64,000 nucleotides of DNA from Caldilineaceae bacterium (GTDB lineage: Bacteria > Chloroflexota > Anaerolineae > Caldilineales > Caldilineaceae), in NCBI GenBank assembly GCA_020846635.1, contig JADLDO010000005.1, positions 1 to 64,000 of the forward strand, in the 5' to 3' direction. Shown here in pieces: positions 37,011-45,561 of the stretch; within the stretch, counting starts at the first letter, position 1; each line of letters opens with the position of its first letter. The position numbers and the translations under genes are program-made. The notes under the pieces are model-generated. The model did not search any database. It had not been told where the DNA came from and was given only the letters and a program-made list of their open reading frames with translations.

Positions 37011-37804
37011 GCCGGCTTTGGGGTGAGTTCTGGCTGGCCGCGACCTTTTTGACTACCTTGCCCGCGCCCAAATTTGTGGTTCCACCTGGGGGACTTGGCC
37101 CGGCGGGACGCTGGTTTCCGCTGGTCGGGCTGCTGATTGGGCTGCTGCTTTGGGGGGTGCAATTCCTTGCCGGGCATTTCTTTCCGGCATTGCTAACCGG
37201 GGCGTTGGTTGTCTTGGCTTGGGTGGCGCTGACCGGGGGGCTGCATCTGGATGGGCTGGCGGATTGCTGCGATGGGCTGCTGGCGACAACAAGCCGCGAG
37301 CGGCGGCTGGAGATCCTGCGTGATCCGCGCACCGGCAGCTTTGGTGTGCTGGGGCTTGTTTTGACGCTGCTGCTCAAGGTGCTTGCTGTGTGGCTGGTGA
37401 CGGCAATGTCGCTCCCCATGGCGCTGATCATTGCGCCTGTTTGGGCGCGCTGGCTGCTGCTGTTAGCTGCACGCCAACCACAGGCGCGGCCAGAGGGGTT
37501 GGGCGCGCTCTTTGCCGCGGGGCTGACACCGGGCGTGATCGGCATGGCCGCGGTGCTGCCACTTTTTCTGCTCACATTCGCCGGCGGGCGCGGCATCGTG
37601 GGCGTGCTGCTGGCATCGTTGGCAATGCTGGCGCTGGTGCGGCTGGCGCGGCAGCGGCTCGGCGGGGTGACAGGCGATGTCTATGGGCTGGTGGTGGAAG
37701 TGTGCGAAGTCGTGCTGCTTCTGGTCTTTGTTGCCCAACCCTATTGGGGGTGGGGAGCGGGCGCATGGCCCGTTTTATCAGAGTACACTGTACTCTTGAA
37801 TTAG
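36992..37804 (+). CDS. cobS: Adenosylcobinamide-GDP ribazoletransferase
   Basis: 270 aa polytopic enzyme that joins alpha-ribazole to adenosylcobinamide-GDP, the last step of nucleotide-loop assembly. Motifs: [30 protein letters not shown] (metal-binding Asp cluster), REILRD-like [43 protein letters not shown] 36992 is chosen, with GCGGAG 5 bases upstream; the longer open frame from 36845 is noise inside pduO. Confidence 0.95.
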   Translation: MAAARLSRLWGEFWLAATFLTTLPAPKFVVPPGGLGPAGRWFPLVGLLIGLLLWGVQFLAGHFFPALLTGALVVLAWVALTGGLHLDGLADCCDGLLATTSRERRLEILRDPRTGSFGVLGLVLTLLLKVLAVWLVTAMSLPMALIIAPVWARWLLLLAARQPQARPEGLGALFAAGLTPGVIGMAAVLPLFLLTFAGGRGIVGVLLASLAMLALVRLARQRLGGVTGDVYGLVVEVCEVVLLLVFVAQPYWGWGAGAWPVLSEYTVLLN

Positions 37805-37819
37805 GACGGGCGATAGAGC

Positions 37820-38383
37820 ATGGGCAAAGGGTTGACATTGATCTTAGGTGGGGCGCGCAGCGGCAAGAGCAACTATGCCGAGCAGTTGGCGGCGCAGCGC
37901 GGCAAGCGCGTTGCCTATGTGGCGACGGCGCAGGCGTGGGACGATGAAATGGCGCTGCGAATTCGCAACCATCAGGCGCAGCGTGCCGCGCATTGGATTA
38001 CGGTGGAAGCATCCCAACAAGTGGGGGCGACAGTTGCCGCGGCTGAAGCCGCTGCTCATGCCGCAGGGGAAGCATGGGAGGTGGTGCTGGTGGATTGCTT
38101 GACGCTCCTCGCCAGCAATGTGATCCTGGCGCTGCCGGAGCCGGTGGAGACGCCCGCGGCAGAGGCAGCTTTACGCGTCGAGGTCGATGCGCTGCTGGCG
38201 GCTTATGCGGCAAGCAACGCAAGCTGGATCCTCGTTTCAAATGAGGTGGGGTTGGGAATTGTTCCGGCCTATCCGTTGGGGAGAGTCTACCGGGATGCGC
38301 TGGGGCGCGCCAACCAGCAGCTTGCCGCGATGGCGGATGAGGTGCTTTTTATGGTGGCGGGGCTGCCGATGCGCGTGAAGTAG
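37820..38383 (+). CDS. cobU: Adenosylcobinamide kinase/guanylyltransferase
   Basis: 187 aa. P-loop [18 protein letters not shown], then [23 protein letters not shown] with the region carrying the guanylylated His, [13 protein letters not shown] and [14 protein letters not shown]...[16 protein letters not shown]. It activates adenosylcobinamide for CobS. Last gene of the operon. Confidence 0.95.
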   Translation: MGKGLTLILGGARSGKSNYAEQLAAQRGKRVAYVATAQAWDDEMALRIRNHQAQRAAHWITVEASQQVGATVAAAEAAAHAAGEAWEVVLVDCLTLLASNVILALPEPVETPAAEAALRVEVDALLAAYAASNASWILVSNEVGLGIVPAYPLGRVYRDALGRANQQLAAMADEVLFMVAGLPMRVK

Positions 38384-38386
38384 CAC

Positions 38387-38402
38387 CGCCGGAGGTTAAA
38401 AC
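38387..38402. repeat. 16-base dispersed repeat, copy 2
   Basis: Identical to 11448-11463 (CGCCGGAGGTTAAAAC). It begins 4 bases after the cobU stop and precedes the long hairpin. Confidence 0.6.
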
Positions 38403-38414
38403 CATCCGACTAGT

Positions 38415-38479
38415 AAACAACGCCCCCTGAAGGAGGCTTACCGCTAGGCGACCCTAGCCCCGTTCAGGGGGCGTTGTTT
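38415..38479 (+). terminator. Terminator of the cobalamin operon (17-bp stem)
   Basis: Arms 38415-38431 and 38463-38479 pair perfectly over 17 bases (core AACGCCCCCTGAA). The loop holds a smaller inner stem (GCTAGG/CCTAGC). The right arm ends in TTGTTTGGT, giving a weak U-tract. A bidirectional role is possible because the pfkB-type gene converges. Confidence 0.75.
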
Positions 38480-38539
38480 GGTAGCCCTGCGGCTTTAGCC
38501 CTGGGCGGCCTGGTGGCATGTGAAATTCTCTCCAAAGAG

Positions 38540-38574
38540 ACCCCTCGCGGAAGCCTGAAGCTTCCGCGAGGGGT
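38540..38574. repeat. Palindrome, TTCCGCGAGGGG variant
   Basis: A 15-bp perfect inverted repeat (38540-38554 / 38560-38574), loop 5, just downstream of the ribokinase-like gene's stop. Related to the CCCTCCCGGAAGC family with compensating CGC/GCG changes in both arms, so pairing is preserved. Confidence 0.75.
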
Positions 38575-38591
38575 GATAGGGAAGGGAATGA

Positions 38592-39518
38592 TCAGACAAG
38601 CAGGTCGGCAGGGAGGTTGGCGAGGTCAGGGAAGCTGCTTTGCGTGCCGGGTGATTGGACACTGATGGCGGCGATGCGATTGGCGCGCTGCATGGCTTCG
38701 ATAACGGGCTGCCCTTCCGCCAAGTAATAGGCAAGACTGCCCATAAAGGCGTCGCCTGCTCCGGTGGTGTCGACGGCGCGCACGCTGGGCGCGGGAATGT
38801 GCCGGCTTTCCTCTGCCGTAACCAGCAAACTGCCTCGCTCGCCCAGGGTGGCGATAACCATGCGTGGACCCCGGCTCAAGAGTACTTGCGCCGCGGCGGT
38901 AGCTTCCTCAAGGGTGGTGACGGGCATCCCTGTCAGCCGCTCGGTTTCACTCTCGTTGAGACAGAGAACATCGATATGGGCGTAGAGTTCGGTAGAGATT
39001 TCATCCTGGGCAGGTGACGGGTTGAAGAGGGTGGTGACCCCTGCCTCGTGAGCAATCCGCAGCGCGGTGAGAACTGTGTCGGTGCGGATTTCCCACTGGC
39101 AGACAACGACCTGGGCGCTGGTCAGCGCGATCGTGGCATTTTCAACATCCTCTGGCGTGAGCAGCTCGTTAGCGCCCATCGCCACAATGATGGCATTGTG
39201 GCCGCTACTCTCCTCAACCCAAATGGGCGCAACCCCGGTAAACGAGTCCGGCGTGGTGTAGACATAGGTGGTATCGACGCTGCACTCGACAAAATTCTTG
39301 CGCGTGTCCTCACCAAAGAGATCTTCGCCCAATTTGGTAATGATGGTCACGGCTCCGCCTAACTTGGCTGCCATGACTGCTTGGTTGGCTGCCTTGCCGC
39401 CAAAGCCTTTTTGAAAATGGCTGCCAAAGACCGTCTCGCCCAACTTGGGCAGGCGCGGCGCATAGGCGATCAGATCAATGTTGGATGCGCCGACAACGCA
39501 AATTTTAGGACGTGGCAT
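38592..39518 (-). CDS. Ribokinase-like carbohydrate kinase (PfkB family)
   Basis: 308 aa. N-terminal CVVGASNIDLIAYAPRLPKLGETVFG and GFGGKAANQAVMAAKLG; C-terminal PfkB signature DTTGAGDAFMGSLAYYL with the catalytic Asp in GAGDAF. Closest in style to ribokinase. No sugar transporter is adjacent, so the substrate is not fixed. It shares orientation with the downstream-numbered oligogalacturonate-lyase-like gene. Confidence 0.9.
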   Translation of the reverse strand: MPRPKICVVGASNIDLIAYAPRLPKLGETVFGSHFQKGFGGKAANQAVMAAKLGGAVTIITKLGEDLFGEDTRKNFVECSVDTTYVYTTPDSFTGVAPIWVEESSGHNAIIVAMGANELLTPEDVENATIALTSAQVVVCQWEIRTDTVLTALRIAHEAGVTTLFNPSPAQDEISTELYAHIDVLCLNESETERLTGMPVTTLEEATAAAQVLLSRGPRMVIATLGERGSLLVTAEESRHIPAPSVRAVDTTGAGDAFMGSLAYYLAEGQPVIEAMQRANRIAAISVQSPGTQSSFPDLANLPADLLV

Positions 39519-39581
39519 GGTGATCCTGTCTGGGTGGGTCTGGGTAGATAAAGATTGTAGCTGGATAGACCGTTTTGGCTT

Positions 39582-40793
39582 TTAGATCTTGACCACAAAC
39601 ACGTCGCTGCGACCACGCTGAGCAGCGTTGAACGAGATCCAGCGGCCTGTGGGATCTGAGTGTGGGTGCGGGTGGCTGTACTGACCGGGCAGCGCACCCC
39701 AATCGGTACCGTGGCGGGCGATCACTTCGACGCGGGGTTGCTCGCGATCATAGTAGAGCCAGAGTAGCATGTCAGGGCTCATGTTGCCATCCAGAATTAT
39801 CGCCGGACGGCCTGCCATAGCCGAGACGTGTCCATAGTGGGGCGCGCCGTAGAAGCCGTACTCGCGGTAGCTCTCGCCGTCCGGTCTGATCGCACCGATG
39901 TAGTAACCTCCCTGGGCGCTACGTCCATGATAGAGCACGTATTCGCCATCCCAACTCCACACCGAGTGGACTTGGAAACAGGCGTCGTCCTGAGAGGGAA
40001 GCTCGGTCAATGCGCCGGTAGAGGGGCGCAAAGTCCAAATGCGGTTGGTACTGCCATCACTGCCGCCCCAGAAGCGGGGTGGAAAGTCCCGGTCGATGAG
40101 TAGCAGATCCGGGTCAAGAGGTGAGTGCGTCATGTGTGCGCTGCCGGCCCCATCCTCGCTGTAGATAGTGGTGACCTCGCCGCCCGCCAGCGGGACCTGT
40201 AGGACGCGCAGATTCATCTCACCGTTCGTGAAATGCTCCATGTAGGGTTTACTCGCCCGTTTGTGCTGCTGCACTTCGGGATGCGCACAGACCAAAGGCA
40301 CGGTCACATACGCTTCATTGAGATCGATACTGGGTATTCCTGACACCCACTCCTGCCCAATATCCTCGATTAAGGTACGTTCCTCCAATGTCTCGATATG
40401 TACCGCCCGTAGTGTGCGCGCGACCGTAAAAACGGCCCAGCGGCTGCGCGGGGCAATGCACATCGCTCCATTCACACCCATGCCGTTGCCGACTCCAGCA
40501 GCCCAGGAGGAGCCTGCTTGTTTATGCAAGGGAGCATAGCCACCCACACCATCCACGGATTCGATCAGTTGGGTGATGTCTCCGCTGGAAACGTGCGCGC
40601 GGAAAATGGCGCTCTTGCCTTCACGCGCCGAGCCGAAGATGAGGAATTCGCCATCTTCCGTAAAGCATACGTTGGTGTGATAGGTGGGCGTCTGGTTATA
40701 GAGTCCACTTGTGGTGATCCGCCGCACCTCGCGCAGCGTCCACCGATCGTGATAGACTTCGGATTCATTCCATGCTTCGCCTTTTTGGGCCAT
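39582..40793 (-). CDS. Oligogalacturonate lyase-like beta-propeller protein
   Basis: 403 aa, no signal peptide. The TolB/oligogalacturonate-lyase propeller is indicated by repeated blade motifs (FTEDGEFLIFGSAREG, WDGEYVLYHGRS, HSDPTGRWISFNAA). Histidines that bind Mn in OGL are in AHMTHSPLDPDLLLI, FQVHSVWSWDG and QYSHPHPHSDPTG. OGL degrades unsaturated digalacturonate in the cytoplasm. TGGAGGA precedes the ATG. The nearby kinase could act on a sugar product, but this is a guess. Confidence 0.8.
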   Translation of the reverse strand: MAQKGEAWNESEVYHDRWTLREVRRITTSGLYNQTPTYHTNVCFTEDGEFLIFGSAREGKSAIFRAHVSSGDITQLIESVDGVGGYAPLHKQAGSSWAAGVGNGMGVNGAMCIAPRSRWAVFTVARTLRAVHIETLEERTLIEDIGQEWVSGIPSIDLNEAYVTVPLVCAHPEVQQHKRASKPYMEHFTNGEMNLRVLQVPLAGGEVTTIYSEDGAGSAHMTHSPLDPDLLLIDRDFPPRFWGGSDGSTNRIWTLRPSTGALTELPSQDDACFQVHSVWSWDGEYVLYHGRSAQGGYYIGAIRPDGESYREYGFYGAPHYGHVSAMAGRPAIILDGNMSPDMLLWLYYDREQPRVEVIARHGTDWGALPGQYSHPHPHSDPTGRWISFNAAQRGRSDVFVVKI

Positions 40794-40893
40794 GCTGTAT
40801 CCTCCAGGAGTCTAGAGCCTTACCTGTGTGAGAACCACGTATTGGGGCCAGTATAACAAGATCGATCCTTGTGGACAAGCAGGGTGGTTCTGC

Positions 40894-41292
40894 CTAGATA
40901 GCCACGCGGTGTCCTGCCTGGCTCAACGCTTGTGTGGCGCACTCTTGTTGCTCGGCCTTGAACAGCAGATAGTCCGTCTGATAGGTTGCCACAGCCAGCA
41001 GCACCACGCCCGCCGCGGCCAATGGCGCACTGAGCGTTGCCAGCACGCCGGTCACATCAAAGTCGAATGGTCCCTCGACACGCAGCAGCACCCAATTCCG
41101 CGCCACATCGAGAGCCACTGTGTCTATCTCCCCTGGCAGAGAATCCTGGGGGCAGATGATCGAAAGCTCATCCGCGGTGCGCGTGATGGAGCAGAAGCCA
41201 TCGCCGTTGGCCCACGGTGGAATGGGGGATGGCGGTGGCAGGTGGCAAACGGCATAGCGCCCTGGCAGTAGAGTCAGGGTAAAGGCTGTCAT
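40894..41292 (-). CDS. ACT-domain protein (CASTOR-type)
   Basis: 132 aa. Two ACT-like halves of the COG3603 type: LTLLPGRYAVCHLPPPSPIPPW, ELSIICPQDSLPG, and the second half WVLLRVEGPFDFDVTGVLATLSAPLAAAGVVLLAVATYQTDYLLFK. Such proteins bind amino acids as regulators. It starts 3 bases after the GNAT stop and lies downstream of the threonine dehydratase gene, in the same unit, which suggests amino-acid sensing. Confidence 0.85.
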   Translation of the reverse strand: MTAFTLTLLPGRYAVCHLPPPSPIPPWANGDGFCSITRTADELSIICPQDSLPGEIDTVALDVARNWVLLRVEGPFDFDVTGVLATLSAPLAAAGVVLLAVATYQTDYLLFKAEQQECATQALSQAGHRVAI

Positions 41293-41295
41293 GCG

Positions 41296-41778
41296 CTACG
41301 ATCGAATCCGCTCCATCCAGATCTCCGGCTTGAGCGGCGCAGTGAAACCAAATTGGGCATAGAGACCGTGAGCGTCGCGCGTGGCAAGCATAAAGCGGCG
41401 GATATTTTGCAGGGCCGGATCGTTGACCATCGTATCGATCAGCCATTTGCCCAAGCCATGCCCCTGGTTTTCTTCCAAAATAAAGACATCGCACAGATAG
41501 GCGAAGGTTGCATAGTCGGTGATGATGCGTGCTAGGCCGACCTGGGTACTATTTTGGCTAGATTGATGGTAGACGCCAAAGTTGAGCGAGTGGCGCAGCG
41601 AGAGTTCAAGGGTTTGGCGCGGGCGTCCGGTTGCCCAATAGGAGCGGCTGAGATAGCCATAGATCACATCCACATCCAGGCGCGCGGGATCGGTGCTGAT
41701 GGTGTACTCGCCGCGCGTATAGGTATGATATTCGAGTGAGGGATCAACGATCGTTTGGTCGCTCATGGGGGTGTTCAT
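41296..41778 (-). CDS. GNAT-family N-acetyltransferase
   Basis: About 160 aa. Acetyl-CoA site in LCDVFILEENQGHGLGKWLIDTMV (Q/R-x-x-G-x-G/A), then RRFMLATRDAHGLYAQFGFTAP. Starts at ATG 41778, which overlaps the dehydratase stop (ATGA). Middle gene of a three-gene unit with the dehydratase and ACT protein. Substrate unknown. Confidence 0.88.
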   Translation of the reverse strand: MNTPMSDQTIVDPSLEYHTYTRGEYTISTDPARLDVDVIYGYLSRSYWATGRPRQTLELSLRHSLNFGVYHQSSQNSTQVGLARIITDYATFAYLCDVFILEENQGHGLGKWLIDTMVNDPALQNIRRFMLATRDAHGLYAQFGFTAPLKPEIWMERIRS

Positions 41779-42776
41779 AGATTGGCTGGGATCTCCGCGT
41801 CGAGACATTGGCGTAATTCGGCAGGTGAGATGTTGCCCCCGCTGAGGATCAGCGCGACCTTCTTGCCGCGCAGTTGATCGCGCAGCCGGATCGCGGCGGC
41901 CAGGGATGCCGCTCCCGCAGGTTCGCTCAATGTCTTGGCCTTTTCCAGTAGCAAGCGCACGCCGACGCGCAGTTCATCATCTTCGACCAGCACAAAATCG
42001 TCAAGATGCTCCCAAAGAATTTGCTGGGGCATCATAAAAGGCTCACCCGTCGCCAGACCACCGGCAAAGGTGTTGATCGAGGCTGTGCGCCATGCACGCG
42101 CTTGCCATGCCAGAAAGGCCGCGGGCGCGCCTGCCGCTTGCACAGCGATCACCTGAATGGCCGGATTGATGCTCTTGGCGACCAGGCAAGCGCCCGCGAC
42201 ACCGCTGCCGCCGCCGATGGGTACAATGATCGTCTCAATGTCCGGTTGAGTTTCCAGCAGTTCCAGCGTGTGTGTCGCCACGCCTGCGATCAAGAGTGGC
42301 TCGTCACCCGACGAAACAAAGCGCAGCCCTTCCTCCTCTTGGAGCGTGAGACAGTGACGCTTACACGCTTCAAAGTCTGCGCCATGAAAGACCACCTCGG
42401 CCCCATAGCTGCGCATCGCCTCCACTTTGACGGCATTGGCCCCTTCGGGGACGACGATGACCGCACGCACGCCAAAGAGTTGGGCGGCAAAGGCAATCGA
42501 TTGACCGTGATTGCCGGTAGATGCGGTGACAACCCCGCGGCGGCGTGTCTCATCGTCGAGTTGTGCCATAAAATTCACCCCACCGCGTACCTTAAAGGCA
42601 CCGATGGGGTGATAATTTTCATGTTTAATATAGAGTTGTGCGCCAACTACCGGGTCGAGGGCTGGATAGTTATGCAAGGGGGTGGGCGCAAGATAGCGCC
42701 GGATGACATTACGCGCGACCAGTACATCTTGGAAAGTGGGGTGCGCCTGCGTCGCTGATGGCAAAGCTGGTGGCAT
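41775..42776 (-). CDS. Threonine/serine dehydratase (PLP fold type II)
   Basis: 333 aa catabolic-type threonine ammonia-lyase without a regulatory ACT domain. PLP lysine in HPIGAFKVRGG; asparagine loop STGNHGQSIAFAA; phosphate-binding glycines in PIGGGSGVAGACL; the C-terminal LSGGNIS. Deaminates threonine to 2-oxobutyrate or serine to pyruvate. First gene of a coupled unit with a GNAT and a separate ACT protein, which could supply regulation in trans. Confidence 0.9.
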   Translation of the reverse strand: MPPALPSATQAHPTFQDVLVARNVIRRYLAPTPLHNYPALDPVVGAQLYIKHENYHPIGAFKVRGGVNFMAQLDDETRRRGVVTASTGNHGQSIAFAAQLFGVRAVIVVPEGANAVKVEAMRSYGAEVVFHGADFEACKRHCLTLQEEEGLRFVSSGDEPLLIAGVATHTLELLETQPDIETIIVPIGGGSGVAGACLVAKSINPAIQVIAVQAAGAPAAFLAWQARAWRTASINTFAGGLATGEPFMMPQQILWEHLDDFVLVEDDELRVGVRLLLEKAKTLSEPAGAASLAAAIRLRDQLRGKKVALILSGGNISPAELRQCLDAEIPANL

Positions 42777-42808
42777 GAAAGTCTCCCAACATGGAGGACA
42801 GCCACCGC

Positions 42809-43021
42809 TTAGTGTTCGTCGGCGCTGTCCTTGCGGAAATAGCGGTTAAGTCGATATTCGTGGAGCGCGCGCATCACCGAGCCGGTGAGCAGCCAGACGC
42901 CCGTTCCTAACACTGTTCCAGTTGTTGCGCCCAGGATGATTCCATCCGAACCGCCCCACATTGCACCGCTGATGGAACCAGAGAGTGCCCCGGCCAACGC
43001 CAGGATCATCAGTAATAACAT
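42809..43021 (-). CDS. Small membrane protein with glycine-rich segment, 70 aa
   Basis: Two hydrophobic stretches (LLLMILALAGALSGSISGAMWGG and GIILGATTGTVLGTGVWLL) rich in small residues, then a basic amphipathic tail ending RKDSADEH. No family recognised; resembles glycine-zipper membrane proteins. The start at 43021 is chosen because AAGGAG lies 9 bases upstream; ATG 43039 or 43027 are alternatives. Confidence 0.5.
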   Translation of the reverse strand: MLLLMILALAGALSGSISGAMWGGSDGIILGATTGTVLGTGVWLLTGSVMRALHEYRLNRYFRKDSADEH

Positions 43022-43250
43022 CGCCATTGTCTCCTTCATCCCATTGGGCCGGTGATCAAAGCAGCACGAGGAGTAAGAGTCTGCTGTCCACCCTGCGTGG
43101 TTATTATCCCCCAATGGGTATCGCTGTATTGATGGTAGCCGTTACGGGCTTCAACCAATATACGACAAAAATGGCGGCAATGGTGCGGGCTAATTGGCGG
43201 CGTATATTTGGCGTCTAATTGCGGTCCGAATTCAGTCCGCGGCCTCTCGA

Positions 43251-43700
43251 TTAGCGTTGGCGACGCATGGCGCGCCACATCATGAACATTGCGCCGATGG
43301 TCGTGAAAAAGGCCAGCGCGATTTTGGTCACATCGACAATCGGTTCAACCTGGACACCTTTGGGGCCGATGATGATGGCGGCGACGGGCCGCCCTGCCGA
43401 GCCGCCACCCCCTCCTCCCCCACTCCCTTCGCCGCTGCCACCATCATCGTCGTTGCCGGAGCCATGCCCAAAGCCTAAACCCATCGCGACATAGACTTCC
43501 GCCGCGGTGATCACAGTATTGTCGTCCACTGTAATCGGCTCGCTAAAGACCACGCCCGGTTGGTAGACATCGAATAGCTTGCTAATGGCCCCCACGGCAT
43601 CGCTCTCACCGTGAAGATCGGAGAGATCCAGGGGCTCGATGCCATCCGGTGCGTGCAGGTCGTCGCTTATTTCTGTTAATTTGCGGTTACGTCTAAACAT
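43251..43700 (-). CDS. GerW/YtfJ-like protein
   Basis: 149 aa. The N-terminal half has the YtfJ/GerW pattern: AVGAISKLFDVYQPGVVFSEPITVDDNTVITAAEVYVAMGLGFGHG. A low-complexity Gly/Ser/Asp linker (78-103) is followed by GRPVAAIIIGPKGVQVEPIVD, the usual C-terminal strand, and then a TM helix (about 127-145) not typical of the Bacillus spore protein. Starts inside the longer frame at ATG 43700. Probably a membrane-tethered homolog with no spore role implied. Confidence 0.75.
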   Translation of the reverse strand: MFRRNRKLTEISDDLHAPDGIEPLDLSDLHGESDAVGAISKLFDVYQPGVVFSEPITVDDNTVITAAEVYVAMGLGFGHGSGNDDDGGSGEGSGGGGGGGSAGRPVAAIIIGPKGVQVEPIVDVTKIALAFFTTIGAMFMMWRAMRRQR

Positions 43701-43707
43701 AGGTGTC

Positions 43708-44010
43708 TCAACCTTTCTTCTTCCCTTGTCGCTTGCGCTTGCGGCTCGACCACAGAGCAAAGAGCGTGGCAACAGCGAACAGCAGGAGCAGCGTATACAA
43801 GAACCAAACGGCAGAGCGTGTAGGGTCGGCAATGGGCAACTGTTGCTGCGTTCCATCCTCCTCAGCAACCTCTACGGCAAGAGGAAACTGCCAGAGCCAT
43901 CCCCCATTCGGCCAGCGCAGCCCCACCGAGCGCATGACCGGCGTAATCGTATAGGAGCCGATCTGATGCGTGGGTGTGGCGTAACGCTGCCAGATCCAAA
44001 ATCGTTTCAT
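43708..44010 (-). CDS. Small membrane protein, 100 aa
   Basis: Not recognised. N-terminal soluble part with repeated short strands (YTITPVMRSVGLRWP), then one TM helix (AVWFLYTLLLLFAVATLFALW) and a very basic tail (RKRKRQGKKKG). Its ATG overlaps the MFS stop (ATGA), and it is followed directly by the GerW-like gene, so the three are probably co-translated. Confidence 0.6.
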   Translation of the reverse strand: MKRFWIWQRYATPTHQIGSYTITPVMRSVGLRWPNGGWLWQFPLAVEVAEEDGTQQQLPIADPTRSAVWFLYTLLLLFAVATLFALWSSRKRKRQGKKKG

Positions 44011-45341
44011 GGATGCACCTCCTGGTTAAGATCAGGCTGGTTAGGATCAGGTGTGGAGACGCGCGTTGGCGGGCGTTTAACGATGAAGCTGGCAATGGCA
44101 ATCAGCAGCGGTAGCGTCAAAAGCAGATTGAGCGCGTAGCCATAGCCGCCCGTCAGATCATAGGCCAGTCCCAGCATAAATGTACCTAAGGCAGTACCTC
44201 CCACCGTGCCGATCATGGTTGCGCCACGAATCGAGCCAAGATGAAGCCGCCCGAAATATCTCGCCCAAACAGTCGCGTCCATCACACGGAAACTGCCTGT
44301 CGTCAACCCCATGAGCGCCGAGTAGATCACCACATCCAACATGCTCTGGAGCAGTTGCATTTGGACGATGGCTGCACCCAACAAGATCATCTGCAATGCC
44401 AAGAGGCGACGGGTCGGAACATGATCGAAGAGATAGCCAATCCCCAGGTTGCCTACAATGGCAAAGAGCGCCTGAAGTTGAAAGCACAGCACGGTCAAAC
44501 TGCCATCGACCCCATGCACCTCAAAGAGCGATGTTTGGTGAAAGACCAACCCCGCGGTAATTATGGAAAGGACTGTGCAGGCCACAGCAAAAAGCCAAAA
44601 GATGGGCGTGCGCCGCGCCTCAGCCAGTGTCCAATGTTCCTCCTTGCCCGCAGCCGCCACCTCGGCAGGCGTGGGCGCGCGGCCATCGGGCAGCAAGCCA
44701 TAGAGTTCGGGGCGGTCGCGGAAAAAGAGCCAGCCCGCCGGCAGCATGACCGCCAATGCCAGCGCCCCCAATGTCACCCAGGCCATGCGCCAGCCTAATT
44801 CGCCGATGAGCCAGTTGCTCAAGGCGGGATAGATGAGCAGGCTGATCGTAAGGCTCTGCCCGGCAAGGCCCATGACCAAGCCGCGGCGGCGCACAAACCA
44901 CTGCGCAATGACATTGTTGCTAATCAACTGCATCGAGCCAAAGCCCAAGAAGCGCACGACCAGCATCATGCCCAAAAGCGACCAGGGCCCGCTCAATTGT
45001 GAGAGTAGCATAATTGCCAGCCCAAAGGCGAGTGCATTGACTACAATTAGCCGTCGTGTGCCATAACGGTCGACCAGCCGCCCGGTGATGGGCAGCAGGA
45101 AAGAAGCGGTCAGGGTGGCAACGCCATAGAGCAGCGAAACGATGGAGCGCGAGATACCGAGGTCTTGGACAAAGTGGTCGATAAAGAGGCTAATCGTGAA
45201 GGTCTGGCTCGGCCCCATCATCACAATGCCCAGCATCCCTGCCATCAAAATGATCCAGCCGTAAAAGAAGGGCGTGCGGCGGATCATGCGGCTGGTACGC
45301 AGCGGAGGAGAGGGAAGGGTGGGCGAAGTCGAAGCAGCCAT
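44007..45341 (-). CDS. Major facilitator superfamily transporter (monocarboxylate/oxalate-like)
   Basis: About 444 aa, twelve TM helices. The helix 2-3 loop shows GRLVDRYGTRRL, the MFS motif A variant, and the second-half counterpart is GYLFDHVPTRRL. The overall pattern (FYGWIILMAGMLGIVMMGPSQTF, FIDHFVQDLGISRS) resembles OxlT/MCT-type carriers. Start at ATG 45341 is preferred to an in-frame GTG at 45395. Substrate is unknown. Confidence 0.87.
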   Translation of the reverse strand: MAASTSPTLPSPPLRTSRMIRRTPFFYGWIILMAGMLGIVMMGPSQTFTISLFIDHFVQDLGISRSIVSLLYGVATLTASFLLPITGRLVDRYGTRRLIVVNALAFGLAIMLLSQLSGPWSLLGMMLVVRFLGFGSMQLISNNVIAQWFVRRRGLVMGLAGQSLTISLLIYPALSNWLIGELGWRMAWVTLGALALAVMLPAGWLFFRDRPELYGLLPDGRAPTPAEVAAAGKEEHWTLAEARRTPIFWLFAVACTVLSIITAGLVFHQTSLFEVHGVDGSLTVLCFQLQALFAIVGNLGIGYLFDHVPTRRLLALQMILLGAAIVQMQLLQSMLDVVIYSALMGLTTGSFRVMDATVWARYFGRLHLGSIRGATMIGTVGGTALGTFMLGLAYDLTGGYGYALNLLLTLPLLIAIASFIVKRPPTRVSTPDPNQPDLNQEVHP

Positions 45342-45561
45342 AAGCGTAGAAGATAATTCCCGATAAAATTGCCGATACGGTCTCTTGCAAGACACGCGAA
45401 TAGAACACGAGCCACTATCGTTGATTATGGCACAGGCGCAGAGAAATGGGCAATCTATCGCGGGCAGACCATTTAGGAATCAGGCAGGTTTATCTTCAGG
45501 GTGTAGGGATGTTATGATCGGTCAATATCACTACTGGAGATAAAGCATCAGGGACGCGCGC

